NCBI GenBank assembly: GCA_028277725.1
Contig: JANQFX010000060.1
Span: 41,634-105,633 of the forward strand
DNA length: 64,000 bases
Direction of reading: 5' to 3'
Source: Thiohalocapsa sp.
GTDB lineage: Bacteria > Pseudomonadota > Gammaproteobacteria > Chromatiales > Chromatiaceae
In this document: positions 46,500-54,628 of the stretch, one piece after another
How positions within the stretch are numbered: position 1 is the stretch's first letter
How the letters are laid out: each line of letters begins with the position of its first letter
Notes under the pieces: generated by a model
The model's database searches: none
The model's input: the letters and a program-made list of their open reading frames with translations, nothing else
Told to the model about the DNA's origin: nothing
Made by a program: the position numbers and the translations under genes

Positions 46500-46520
46500 A
46501 ACCCGGCGTATTGCCGGGTT
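46500..46520. terminator. AACCCGGC hairpin upstream of the small genes
   Basis: AACCCGGC (46500-46507), loop GTATT, GCCGGGTT (46513-46520): perfect 8-bp stem, 70 bases before the first small gene. The T-rich side is on the minus strand (TTTTCGTTTC), so it would terminate leftward transcription, or serve as a leader hairpin for the small genes. Confidence 0.5.
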
Positions 46521-46590
46521 GGTGAAGACAAGGTGGGTGCGGGCCTCGGGGCTCGCCCTCGGACTCAACGACGCGAGCTAAGGAGAAACC

Positions 46591-46821
46591 ATGGGAAACC
46601 TCTTGGTGGAAATCGATGATGAGGGCTATGTCGTCTCACTGCGGGACGTTGACGGTGAGACCATCTCCGCCGACAAGTCGGCTAATGTGACGGACGAGAG
46701 CTTGGACAACGTACGAATCAACGCCATACGCAGTTTCCACGTGGTGTTCCACGAGGATCTGGCCACCGGAATGGCGGGGCGTTGCGTGATGGACAGGCGT
46801 GGCAGGCGGGTGTGTCGCTAG
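46591..46821 (+). CDS. Small protein, peptide 1 of a homologous pair
   Basis: A 76-aa acidic protein starting MGNLLVEIDDEGYVVS, with a strong ribosome-binding site (AAGGAG at 46580-46585, 5 bases before the ATG). Its central part (TDESLDNVRINAIRSFHVVF) aligns with peptide 2 (TDEPLDVTKLVSIKGFEIIH), and both reach an Arg-Cys near the end; here the tail is GRCVMDRRGRRVCR, basic with two cysteines. No signal peptide or membrane helix. The split into a conserved N-terminal region and a variable Cys-rich tail resembles precursor peptides, but no modification enzyme is adjacent. Not recognised as a named family. Confidence 0.75.
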   Translation: MGNLLVEIDDEGYVVSLRDVDGETISADKSANVTDESLDNVRINAIRSFHVVFHEDLATGMAGRCVMDRRGRRVCR

Positions 46822-46957
46822 CCTGGTTCGGTTTGCGATAGGCGGTCGGGCTGACATGACACCAGGCCATGGCCATCTGGATAAACGGCAGAGCTTATGC
46901 CTGGATGGAATCTAGGCGGCGCAAGTCCAAGCAGCATCAAGTGTATTGGAGAATGCA

Positions 46958-47215
46958 ATGAATATCGAAGACAAAACCGAGGGCAGCGTCTTTTCGTTGG
47001 AGTTCGATTCTGAAGGCGAACTCATCGCTTCGGTTCATCAAGATGAGCGAGGCAAGGTCGATCGGACCTTGGCGAAAGAGCAGGTCAGCCTCACCGATGA
47101 GCCGCTGGACGTGACCAAGCTTGTGTCCATCAAGGGCTTCGAGATCATTCACTACGTTGATTCGAACGGTCAATTGCAGATGCGGTGTCATACTCGCTGG
47201 TGTCACCACTGCTAG
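46958..47215 (+). CDS. Small protein, peptide 2 of a homologous pair
   Basis: An 85-aa protein from ATG 46958, with GGAG 6 bases upstream (46948-46951); an in-frame TTG at 46946 is not preferred. It shares with peptide 1 the pattern hydrophobic-E-[IF]-D-x-E-G, then TDExLD, then an I-[RK]-x-F strand, and finally RC. Its C-terminus is QMRCHTRWCHHC, with three Cys and three His in the last ten residues, which could bind metal or carry a modification. A hairpin follows 15 bases after the stop. The pair lies between the barrel gene and the convergent cyclase gene. Confidence 0.75.
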   Translation: MNIEDKTEGSVFSLEFDSEGELIASVHQDERGKVDRTLAKEQVSLTDEPLDVTKLVSIKGFEIIHYVDSNGQLQMRCHTRWCHHC

Positions 47216-47230
47216 TCTCTCTGCTGCAGG

Positions 47231-47250
47231 AACGCCGCCGCCGCGGCGTT
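47231..47250 (+). terminator. Hairpin closing the small-gene unit
   Basis: AACGCCGC (47231-47238), loop CGCC, GCGGCGTT (47243-47250) followed by TTCCG. An 8-bp perfect stem 15 bases after the peptide 2 stop, probably terminating the plus-strand unit. The remainder to the cyclase stop (47469) has no recognised gene. Confidence 0.55.
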
Positions 47251-47468
47251 TCCGTAGCCGGACATCACGCAATCCTGTATGCAGGCGCCAACGCTGCTGA
47301 TCATCTTCCAGTCGTGTTTCTCCTTCCATTCGGTTTCTGGGACAGGGCGCTAAGCCAAAGTCACTGCACCCACGGCCAACCTGTCCGAGACGAGCTCGTT
47401 CCAGACCTCACTCCAATACTTCAAGCTTCCCGCTCGACCGACTTCCTGCCCTAGCGGCTTGACGATTG

Positions 47469-49598
47469 CTACTTGGCTTGTAGGCTTATGATCGGATCAT
47501 AGGGTTTGTCGGAGCCTGCCATCGCGCTTCTGCACCGCGCCTGGTAGAACTGGCTCGGTCCGTCGTCTGGGAACAACGCCAACAGTTCGTCAAAGAGTCT
47601 CAACGCTCGGGTTAGTTCACCCGCGTTGAGGGCGGCGCAAGCCTCGGAAAACTGCGCACAAAGCCGCAACTGATCCGGTGTTGCCATGTGCATGGAAGAC
47701 AGGATCTGGTAGATCGTGTAGGGCTCGGTCTTACCCTTGAAGCGGAACTGTCCAATTGCCCGCACGAGCAATTCGTCCAATCCATTCACGGTCGCTGCTG
47801 CTGCCAACAATCGCGTTCGCAGGAGTCTGTTGAGGCCTTCGATCCGCGATGCGGTATTGACGGTATCGCCGACCACGCTGTAGGAGAATCTGCCCGCGCC
47901 CCCGAAGTCGCCCAACGCGATGGGGCCGCTGTTGATGCCGAGCCTGGTCGGAAACTCGAGTCCCGGATTGACTTGATTGAAGGCGTCGACAGCGCCGCAG
48001 ATGTCCAAAGCCGCTAGGCAGGTCTGCAGCCTCGACTCTCTGTCGCTGCTGCGGTCGTGCCATAGCGCGGTCATTCCGTCACCGACAATATCGAGGATTT
48101 CCCCGCCGTGCCGGGCAACGCAGCCGCCGACAGCCGAGAAGTACAGGTTCGTCAACTCCGCGAGCTTGGCGGGCGTGATGCGTTCGGAAAGTGTTGCGTA
48201 GTTCTCGACGTCCGTGCACAGACAGGTCCCCTGGACCTCCTCTGCTGATTCTGACTGTGCATCCGAGATTGCAGATCTCGACGCCACCCACGTAGGCAGG
48301 TACTTGTCGAGCGCGCGCTTGGAGCGCCTGTATTGTAGGAGTAAGCCCGTGAAGACGCTCAGCGGTAACAAGATGCCCAGCGGAATCGCGACGGGTAGCC
48401 AGAGGTTTGCATACGTGAAGACGAGCTGACTGGCGACGAGATAGAGGGCGCCGATAATGATGACCGCCAGTATCGCCTTGATCCCTTGGAGTAGAGCGAA
48501 AGGGCTTAGAAACAGGACGGACAGGAATGCACACGGCAAGGCGAAAGCGACGGGATGGGCCGCACGGATTTGGCTATCCTCGACGAGATTCTGAAAGATT
48601 GTGGCCATGACCTCGACACCGAGGATGCGTCGGGCTGGGCCTTGGGAGTATACGGTGTCGAAGTCGTCTTGCGAGTCCGTGGATGTGATGCGGGACCAGC
48701 CTGCTCCAACAAACACCGCCTTGCCGTTGAGACTTGTCATTCCACGACAGCCCTGGGAGCCCCTTTCCCATTCCCCGTGGAGCGCTTTGGTGAATGAAAT
48801 GGTGCATATTGCGCCGCTTCGGCCGTAGAAATTGATGAGATTGATCCGATTGCGGTACTTATCGATCGCCAACGCGGGTAGCGATTGATTACCTCTGCGC
48901 TTGTGCCAGTCCACGTGATGTTGGGCGGCAATAGCAGGCATAGAGTACAGATCTTTGCCCGCGACCGACCTCGCCACATGGAAACGAGTCACGCGCATGT
49001 TGGCAATGGGCAAGGTGAAGGGCGCAACGGTGCGTGCGGCGCTGGCGAGATCCGGATGGGGCAACTCCGGACGCCGTATCACCACCAATCCGCCGGTCGC
49101 GTCCAGGCGTTCCTCCAGAATCTCTTGAAGCAAGACGACATTGCCTGCGCGCGCAATGGCATGGGCGAAGGCGGCGTTGACGTTGCGGTGCTGTTCGATC
49201 GCCTTCAGCGTGTCGGCACAATTCGCCATCTGGAGACTGTGCCGACGTGCGATGTCGGTGGACGCCCGTTCCGCTCGAAAGAACACGTCGAAGGCGATGA
49301 CCGATACACCCTGTCGTGACAGGGCCTCGACCAGACATGCGTGAAGAGTCCTCGGCCAAGGTTCATCCGGGGAGATCCCGAAGGCCTCTGCCGAGCGTCT
49401 GTCGACGCTGACGACAACCACGTGGTTTGGTGTGGGGACAGGGCCACGCAACCAGAACAACCAGGTGAGTCCGTAACGCTCCTCGAGCCAGGTTCCGAAG
49501 CTCGACACCACCAACAGGCCTCCGAGCAGCGCAAACAGTGCGCCGAAGCGCAGAGTTCGGCGGAGGATCGTTCCGCGCTTTCTTGCTGGAGGGATCAT
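47469..49598 (-). CDS. CHASE2-domain adenylate/guanylate cyclase
   Basis: A 709-aa membrane receptor cyclase. One N-terminal helix (about 17-35), extracytoplasmic CHASE2 domain (about 40-345: VVVVSVDRRSAEAFG, VIAFDVFFRAE, GKAVFVGAGW), three membrane helices (about 350-422), class III cyclase domain (about 455-630) and a short helical C-terminus. Metal-binding Asp463 (CTDVENYATLSE) and Asp507 (DIVGDGMTALW) and transition-state Asn581/Arg585 (GDTVNTASR) are present. The purine-selecting Lys position is Asp503 and its partner is Ser574, so ATP versus GTP preference cannot be called. It converges on the small-peptide genes and the FecR-barrel gene, so envelope input to a cyclic nucleotide output is a reasonable inference. 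Confidence 0.92.
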   Translation of the reverse strand: MIPPARKRGTILRRTLRFGALFALLGGLLVVSSFGTWLEERYGLTWLFWLRGPVPTPNHVVVVSVDRRSAEAFGISPDEPWPRTLHACLVEALSRQGVSVIAFDVFFRAERASTDIARRHSLQMANCADTLKAIEQHRNVNAAFAHAIARAGNVVLLQEILEERLDATGGLVVIRRPELPHPDLASAARTVAPFTLPIANMRVTRFHVARSVAGKDLYSMPAIAAQHHVDWHKRRGNQSLPALAIDKYRNRINLINFYGRSGAICTISFTKALHGEWERGSQGCRGMTSLNGKAVFVGAGWSRITSTDSQDDFDTVYSQGPARRILGVEVMATIFQNLVEDSQIRAAHPVAFALPCAFLSVLFLSPFALLQGIKAILAVIIIGALYLVASQLVFTYANLWLPVAIPLGILLPLSVFTGLLLQYRRSKRALDKYLPTWVASRSAISDAQSESAEEVQGTCLCTDVENYATLSERITPAKLAELTNLYFSAVGGCVARHGGEILDIVGDGMTALWHDRSSDRESRLQTCLAALDICGAVDAFNQVNPGLEFPTRLGINSGPIALGDFGGAGRFSYSVVGDTVNTASRIEGLNRLLRTRLLAAAATVNGLDELLVRAIGQFRFKGKTEPYTIYQILSSMHMATPDQLRLCAQFSEACAALNAGELTRALRLFDELLALFPDDGPSQFYQARCRSAMAGSDKPYDPIISLQAK

Positions 49599-49916
49599 CG
49601 AACCTATCGGGATTTCGCAGCTTGACGAATCAACCTGGCGCCATGCAGGACGCTTAGTTGCCTAGCATAGTCTGTGCACCGGACAGGGGTGGTCGCAGTG
49701 GCCCGAACGCGACATCCAGCCGTCTTTGGTCCTGTGAGAACCAACGAGCCAGGTGGGCGATGCCGGTCTGGGCAAGCGCCTCACGGCCGCCGCGCGGCAG
49801 AGCACAGCGCTCCGACAACGTCGGCACGAGGGCCGGGCATCGTCGGGCTGCGCCGGCATTAGCAGGACCTGCGCCCGCGGCGGCGCGGTCGCGATCCCCG
49901 TCTCGGCGCCGACCCC
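49599..49916. other. Intergenic region, doubtful small frame
   Basis: 318 bases between the cyclase start and the apaH stop. A minus-strand frame from a GTG at 49827 to 49654 would encode 57 residues ending SGAQTMLGN; no ribosome-binding site or homologue is evident and I do not call it. No other structure noticed. Confidence 0.3.
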
Positions 49917-50753
49917 TCACCCTGGCGTCTGATGCCCTGGGCAGTCGATGTCGAAGACCTTGATTGGGCGCTTGCGGCGGATGCTGACGGCGGTCATGCG
50001 CCCGCCCCAGACGCAGCCGGTGTCGAGGCCCCAAACGTTGTGCTCGGCGACGTAGCCGAGCGTGGACCAGTGGCCGAAGACGATGCGCGTCTCGCGGCTG
50101 GCGCGTCCAGGTACCTTGAACCAGGGCAGGGCGTCGTCGGGCTGGGTGCCGGGCATGCTCTTCTCGTGCAGGAGCAGGCGGCCGTCGGCGGTGCAGTAGC
50201 GCAGGCGGGTGAAGCAGTTGGTGATGAAGCGCAGCCGCTCGATGCCGCGCAGGCCCTCGGACCAGCGATCGGGCTGGTCGCCATACATGGCGAGCAGGAA
50301 GTCCTCGTGGTCCGGACCGCGCAGTTCCACCTCCAGTTCCGCGGCGCAGGCGCGGGCCTGGGTCAGGTCCCACTGCGGCGGCAGGCCGGCGTGGATCATG
50401 GCGAAGCGCTTGTGGTCGCTGACGTGGAGCAGCGGGCGATGTCGCAGCCAGTGGAGCAACTCGTCGCGGTCGGGGGCCGCGAGGACCTCATGCAGCGTAT
50501 GGGACTTATGGGCGAGCTTCCGGTTGCCGGCGGCGAGGGCGAGCAGGTGTAGGTCGTGGTTGCCGAGGACCACCACGGCCTGCTTGCCCAGGGCCTTGAA
50601 CCAGCGCAGCACCTGCAGCGAGCCGGGCCCGCGGTTCACCAGGTCGCCCACCGACCAGATCTTGTCCCTGGCGGGGTCGATTTCCATGTGGTCCAGCAGC
50701 CGCCGAAACTCGTCGTAGCAGCCTTGGATGTCGCCGACGGCGTAGGTCGCCAT
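49917..50753 (-). CDS. apaH: Symmetrical bis(5'-nucleosyl)-tetraphosphatase
   Basis: Cleaves Ap4A to two ADP and also removes NpnN caps from RNA. The 278-aa product has the metallophosphatase motifs TYAVGDIQGCYDEFRRLL, WSVGDLVNRGPGS, VLGNHDLHLLALA, MIHAGLPPQWD and FGHWSTLGY. Length equals E. coli ApaH (280). It follows apaG on the minus strand with 94 bases between, the conserved apaG-apaH order. Confidence 0.97.
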   Translation of the reverse strand: MATYAVGDIQGCYDEFRRLLDHMEIDPARDKIWSVGDLVNRGPGSLQVLRWFKALGKQAVVVLGNHDLHLLALAAGNRKLAHKSHTLHEVLAAPDRDELLHWLRHRPLLHVSDHKRFAMIHAGLPPQWDLTQARACAAELEVELRGPDHEDFLLAMYGDQPDRWSEGLRGIERLRFITNCFTRLRYCTADGRLLLHEKSMPGTQPDDALPWFKVPGRASRETRIVFGHWSTLGYVAEHNVWGLDTGCVWGGRMTAVSIRRKRPIKVFDIDCPGHQTPG

Positions 50754-50817
50754 GGTTTACTCGATTCGGGTTTCGGCCGATTCGGGGTTCAGTCGATCCG
50801 GAGGCCGCTAGCGGCGC

Positions 50818-50847
50818 CGTCGTTTGCGAAATTTGGGCGCGGCAGGA
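50818..50847 (-). repeat. 30-base element, copy 1
   Basis: Immediately after the apaG stop. Its reverse complement agrees with plus-strand 54104-54133 at 26 of 30 positions (shared core CTGCCGCGCCCAA). The two copies are in inverted orientation around purH-lpxA-apaG. Could be a remnant of a rearrangement or a dispersed palindromic unit. Confidence 0.45.
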
Positions 50848-51231
50848 CTAGTGCAGCAGGCCCCGGTCACCCAGCGAGAAGACGGGGATCTGCGCATCGA
50901 AGCGGGTGCCGTCGTCGGCCAGCATGTCGTAGGTGCCGTGCATGCTGCCGAAGGGGGTCGCGATCTGCGTCCCGCTGGTGTATTCGAAAGTTTCCCCGGG
51001 CTGCAGGTGCGGCTGCTCGCCGACCACGCCAGCGCCCCGGACCTCCTGAACCTTGCCGTCCGAGTCGGTGACGATCCAGTGCCGGTTGAGGAGCTTCGCC
51101 GGCACCCGACCTGCATTGCGGATAGTGATGGTGTAGGCAAAGACATAGCGCCCGGCATCCGGGTCGGATTGCTCAGCGACGAAGTCGCTGACCGCGCTGA
51201 CGTCGATGCTGTAGTGCTCGTCGACTGCCAT
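50848..51231 (-). CDS. apaG: ApaG domain protein
   Basis: A 127-aa fibronectin-III-like beta protein. Family pieces: VFAYTITIRNAGRVPAKLLNRHWI, VRGAGVVGEQPHLQPGE, FEYTSGTQIATPFGSMHGTY. Linked to divalent-cation resistance in Salmonella (CorD); biochemical role unclear. ATG 51231 with GAGGA upstream; an upstream ATG at 51297 gives a non-conserved extension. Upstream of apaH, as in most gammaproteobacteria, although ksgA is missing here. Confidence 0.96.
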   Translation of the reverse strand: MAVDEHYSIDVSAVSDFVAEQSDPDAGRYVFAYTITIRNAGRVPAKLLNRHWIVTDSDGKVQEVRGAGVVGEQPHLQPGETFEYTSGTQIATPFGSMHGTYDMLADDGTRFDAQIPVFSLGDRGLLH

Positions 51232-51327
51232 GAGCTTGTCCTCTGAGTGATCTCTTGTTGTGTTGTTGTCGGTGCTGCCCGGCCGTCGATTCGGCACGCA
51301 CGGGACGTCGGCCGTCTCGGTATCTCC

Positions 51328-52101
51328 CTAGGCGAATCCGGTGACGCCTCGCTCGGAGCCGCGGCAGAAGGCGATGATGGCATCGGTCTCAGGCCCGGGT
51401 AACTCGTTCTCGGCGCGCTCCAGCGCCTCGGTCAGCCGTAGCCCGGAGCGGAACAGCAACCGATACACCGCCTTGATGCGCGTGCGGCGTGTGGAGTCGA
51501 AACCGTTGCGTTTCAGGCCGACCAGGTTCAGGCCGATGATCCTGGCGCGCTGGCCGTTGACCATGACGAAGGGTGGCACGTCCTTCGGCACGCCGCTGAC
51601 GCCGCCGATCATGACATAGGCGCCGATGCGGCAGAACTGGTGCACCGCCACTTGGCCGGAGACGAACACGTGGTGTTCGAGCTCCACGTGGCCGGCGAGG
51701 GTGGCGGTGTTGGCGAAGATGTTGTCGTCGCCCACGGTGCAGTCGTGTCCGACGTGGCTGTAGGCCATGAAGAAGTTGCGGCTGCCGATCCGCGTGCCGG
51801 TGTCGTACTTGACGCCATGGCTGATGTTGACACCTTCCTTGAACTGGTTGTCGTCGCCGACGGTGAGCGGCTTGGCCTTGGCTGGCGTGTAGCCCAAGTC
51901 CTGCGGTTCCGATCCCAGGGTGACGCCGTGGCACAGGCGGTTGTTGCGCCCCAGGCGCGTCTGGCCGTAGACCCGCACGCAGCTCTCCACCACGCAGCCC
52001 TCACCCAGCACCGCACCTGACTCGATGATCGAGTACGGACCCACACGGACGCTCGGGTGCAGCTCGGCGCCGGGCTCGATGATGGCGGTTGGGTGGAGCA
52101 T
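51328..52101 (-). CDS. lpxA: UDP-GlcNAc O-acyltransferase, LpxA-like
   Basis: A 257-aa left-handed beta-helix protein of the LpxA family, which acylates UDP-GlcNAc in the first step of lipid A synthesis. Hexapeptide repeats fill residues 1-190; the catalytic His is in [16 protein letters not shown], and [16 protein letters not shown] and [11 protein letters not shown] match LpxA. The E. coli IHRGT segment reads ISHGV here. The gene stands alone between purH and apaG, not in an lpxD-fabZ-lpxA-lpxB cluster, so it may be a second, paralogous copy with its own acyl-chain or sugar preference. Confidence 0.9.
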   Translation of the reverse strand: MLHPTAIIEPGAELHPSVRVGPYSIIESGAVLGEGCVVESCVRVYGQTRLGRNNRLCHGVTLGSEPQDLGYTPAKAKPLTVGDDNQFKEGVNISHGVKYDTGTRIGSRNFFMAYSHVGHDCTVGDDNIFANTATLAGHVELEHHVFVSGQVAVHQFCRIGAYVMIGGVSGVPKDVPPFVMVNGQRARIIGLNLVGLKRNGFDSTRRTRIKAVYRLLFRSGLRLTEALERAENELPGPETDAIIAFCRGSERGVTGFA

Positions 52102-52184
52102 GCGATGCGTGGCGTTGGCAGGGTGAAGTCGGAGGGGCGACAGGTGGAGAGGCTGGTGGGGCTCGCCGCCTGTCTGCGGTTGCC

Positions 52185-53753
52185 TCAGTGCCGGAAGTGA
52201 CGCATGCCGGTGAAGACCATAGCCATGCCGTGTTCGTTGGCGGCGTCGATGACCTCCGAGTCGCGCATGGAGCCGCCGGGCTGGATCACTGCGGCGACGC
52301 CGACTTCGGCGGCCCGGTCGATGCCATCGCGGAACGGGAAGAAGGCGTCGGAGGCCATGACGGCCCCACGGACCTCCAGCCCCGCCTGTTCGGCCTTGAT
52401 GGCGGCGATGCGCGCGGAGTTCACGCGACTCATCTGGCCCGCACCGACGCCGATGGTCTGCACGTTGCGGGCGTAGATGATGGCGTTGGACTTCACGAAC
52501 TTGGCCACGCGCCAGCCGAAGAGCAAGTCGCGCATCTCGTCCTCGGACGGGATGCGACGGCTGACGATCTTGATCTCGGTGGTGAGGCCCTGATCCGCGT
52601 CCTGCACCAGCAGGCCGCCGAGGACCCGCTTGAAGTCCAGGATCTTGGCCGGCGCGTCGGTCCAGGGCCCACAGGCGAGCAGGCGGACGTTCTTCTTCGC
52701 GGCGACGGCGGCGGCCGCCTGTGCACTGATAGACGGCGCGATGATCACCTCGACGAACTGCTTGGCGACGATGGCTTCGGCGGTCTCGGCGTCCAGCTCA
52801 CGGTTGAACGCGATAATGCCGCCGAAGGCGGATTCGGGGTCGGTGGCGAAGGCGCGTTCATAGGCATCCCGCAGGCTGTCGCCGTAGGCGACACCGCAGG
52901 GGTTGGCGTGTTTGACGATGACGCAGGCGGGGCCGTCGGTGAACTGCTTGACGCACTCGAGCGCCGCATCGGTATCGGCGATGTTGTTGTAGCTGAGCTC
53001 CTTGCCCTGCAATTGCTCGGCGCTGGCAACGGATGCAGGCACGGCCTCACGGGCGCCGTAAAAGGCCGCCTGCTGATGCGGGTTCTCGCCATAGCGCATG
53101 GCCTGGCGCTTGCGGAACTGCAAATTGAAGGTGCGCGGCAGGCCTTCGGGCTTGCCCTCGGGGTGCTCCACGATGGTGCCCAGGTAATTGGCGATGGCGC
53201 CGTCGTAGGCGGCGGTGTGCTCGAAGGCCTTCACCGCGAGGTCGAAGCGGGTGGCGTCGCCCACGGCATCGCTGTTGCGGGACATCTCCTCGAGCACGAG
53301 CCCGTAGTCTGCCGCGTCGACGACCACAGTGACCGCCGCATGGTTCTTCGCGGCCGCGCGCAACATTGCAGGACCGCCGATGTCGATGTTCTCGATAGCC
53401 GTGGGCAGGTCGCAGCCGGGCTTGGCGACGGTCTCCTCGAAGGGGTAGAGATTGACGATGACGAGGTCGATGGGCTTGATCTCGTTTTCGTGCATCACGC
53501 CGTCATCCACGCCGCGGCGGCCCAGGATGCCGCCGTGCACGCGGGGATGCAGGGTCTTGACCCGTCCGCCCATGATTTCCGGGAAGCCCGTGTGCTCAGA
53601 GACCTCGATGACGGGGATGTCCGCCTCGGTGAGCAGTTTCGCGGTGCCGCCGGTGGACAGGATCTGAACGCCGCGCTCGTGCAGCGCGAGCGCGAAGTCG
53701 GCAACGCCTGTCTTGTCGGACACGCTGATCAGGGCGCGGCGGATGGGATTCAT
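52185..53753 (-). CDS. purH: Bifunctional AICAR transformylase / IMP cyclohydrolase
   Basis: Last two steps of IMP synthesis. The 522-aa product has the N-terminal cyclohydrolase (MGS-like) domain ([46 protein letters not shown]) and the C-terminal transformylase domain ([36 protein letters not shown]). Length matches E. coli PurH (529). Downstream of fis in the same orientation, a widespread gammaproteobacterial order. Confidence 0.97.
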   Translation of the reverse strand: MNPIRRALISVSDKTGVADFALALHERGVQILSTGGTAKLLTEADIPVIEVSEHTGFPEIMGGRVKTLHPRVHGGILGRRGVDDGVMHENEIKPIDLVIVNLYPFEETVAKPGCDLPTAIENIDIGGPAMLRAAAKNHAAVTVVVDAADYGLVLEEMSRNSDAVGDATRFDLAVKAFEHTAAYDGAIANYLGTIVEHPEGKPEGLPRTFNLQFRKRQAMRYGENPHQQAAFYGAREAVPASVASAEQLQGKELSYNNIADTDAALECVKQFTDGPACVIVKHANPCGVAYGDSLRDAYERAFATDPESAFGGIIAFNRELDAETAEAIVAKQFVEVIIAPSISAQAAAAVAAKKNVRLLACGPWTDAPAKILDFKRVLGGLLVQDADQGLTTEIKIVSRRIPSEDEMRDLLFGWRVAKFVKSNAIIYARNVQTIGVGAGQMSRVNSARIAAIKAEQAGLEVRGAVMASDAFFPFRDGIDRAAEVGVAAVIQPGGSMRDSEVIDAANEHGMAMVFTGMRHFRH

Positions 53754-54295
53754 GGCTGTTTCTCTGGTCCGGTTCTCTGCATCTGGCAGATGGTCTGGGC
53801 TGGCGATTCGCGTCGGAGGCGATGATCCGGGGCACAGGGTCGGCCAATCGGTCTGGGAGGCAGACCTGCTGACCGACGACAGGTGTTCGATGCGGCTTGG
53901 CTAGTCGTCGCCGCTGTCCTCAATGGTCAGCGTCGGCGCGGTCTGGTGTCGCCGTCATTACAGCGATGCCGGTGCGGTGTTGGGTCGGGATTGCCCGGTG
54001 CCAGCAGTGGTTGGTCGAGGATTATGCCACCGCGACGGGGACCTCGCAGGAGGTGTGTCGTCGTCGTGGACGACGGCGTGTCGGCCGTGCGGCTGTCGCC
54101 GAGTGCTGCCGCGCCCAAGTTCCGCAAACAACGCCCGCCGCTGGGTGCGTCCGAATTGTGTGTTTGTTGTCGTGATCGATTATTTGTCAAGACTTCCGCG
54201 ATGGTGGCGATTGTGATCAGGATTTCGACAACGACGACGAGTCGATCGTGCTTGTCGGACTATGGCGCCGTCGTACTAGGCGACATGGAGCCCGG
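53754..54295. other. 542-base gap upstream of purH
   Basis: Contains the 30-base element copy 2 (54104-54133) and a GACAACGA-type stretch (54225-54240). A possible minus-strand purH promoter has TTGACA (plus 54185-54190), a 17-base spacer and ACAAAC (plus 54162-54167); the -35 is perfect, the -10 weak. No purine-repressor site or riboswitch fold was recognised and no convincing gene exists. Confidence 0.4.
54104..54133 (+). repeat. 30-base element, copy 2
   Basis: Plus-strand partner of the minus-strand copy at 50818-50847 (26 of 30 identical). Intergenic, upstream of purH. Both copies would translate in one frame to AAPKFRK, which I take as coincidence of the shared DNA. Confidence 0.45.
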
Positions 54296-54628
54296 TCAGG
54301 CGCCCGACGGCGGTTCGGCGGCAGCGTAGGCCGCCAGCTTCTTGCGCAGGGTGCTGCGGCTGATGCCGAGTATTCGAGCGGCGAGGGACTGATTGTTGTC
54401 GGTGCTCTCGAGTACGGTCTCGATCAGGGGTCGTTCCACCTCATCCATCACCATGCGGTGCAACCCCTCCACACTGTGATCCGCCATGTTGTTCAAATAG
54501 GCGGTGACGGCGTTGCGGACACATTGGTGGAGGGGCTCTTGTCGAGTTGTCTGGACCACGGTCAATCTTTCCCGGTTCGCTGTGGGTTCTTCCAAGTCGG
54601 CACGCTGTGCTGATTGTGCGTTGCTCAT
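54296..54628 (-). CDS. fis: DNA-binding protein Fis
   Basis: Nucleoid-associated regulator, 110 aa. The C-terminal half is the conserved Fis/NtrC-type HTH: PLIETVLESTDNNQSLAARI and LGISRSTLRKKLAAY. The N-terminal part (MSNAQSAQRADLEE) is variable, as usual. ATG 54628 overlaps the dusB stop by 4 bases (ATGA), giving the classic dusB-fis operon in which fis is translated from the bicistronic message. Confidence 0.96.
   Translation of the reverse strand: MSNAQSAQRADLEEPTANRERLTVVQTTRQEPLHQCVRNAVTAYLNNMADHSVEGLHRMVMDEVERPLIETVLESTDNNQSLAARILGISRSTLRKKLAAYAAAEPPSGA

Noticed and set aside
49654..50373. 239-codon minus-strand frame overlapping the apaH 3' end
   Set aside because: It overlaps apaH in another frame and is Arg/Pro-rich; ApaH itself is full length without frameshift.
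53883..54329. 148-codon plus-strand frame upstream of purH
   Set aside because: Low-complexity composition with Arg and Val runs, and its 3' end runs into fis; the region is better explained as non-coding with repeats.
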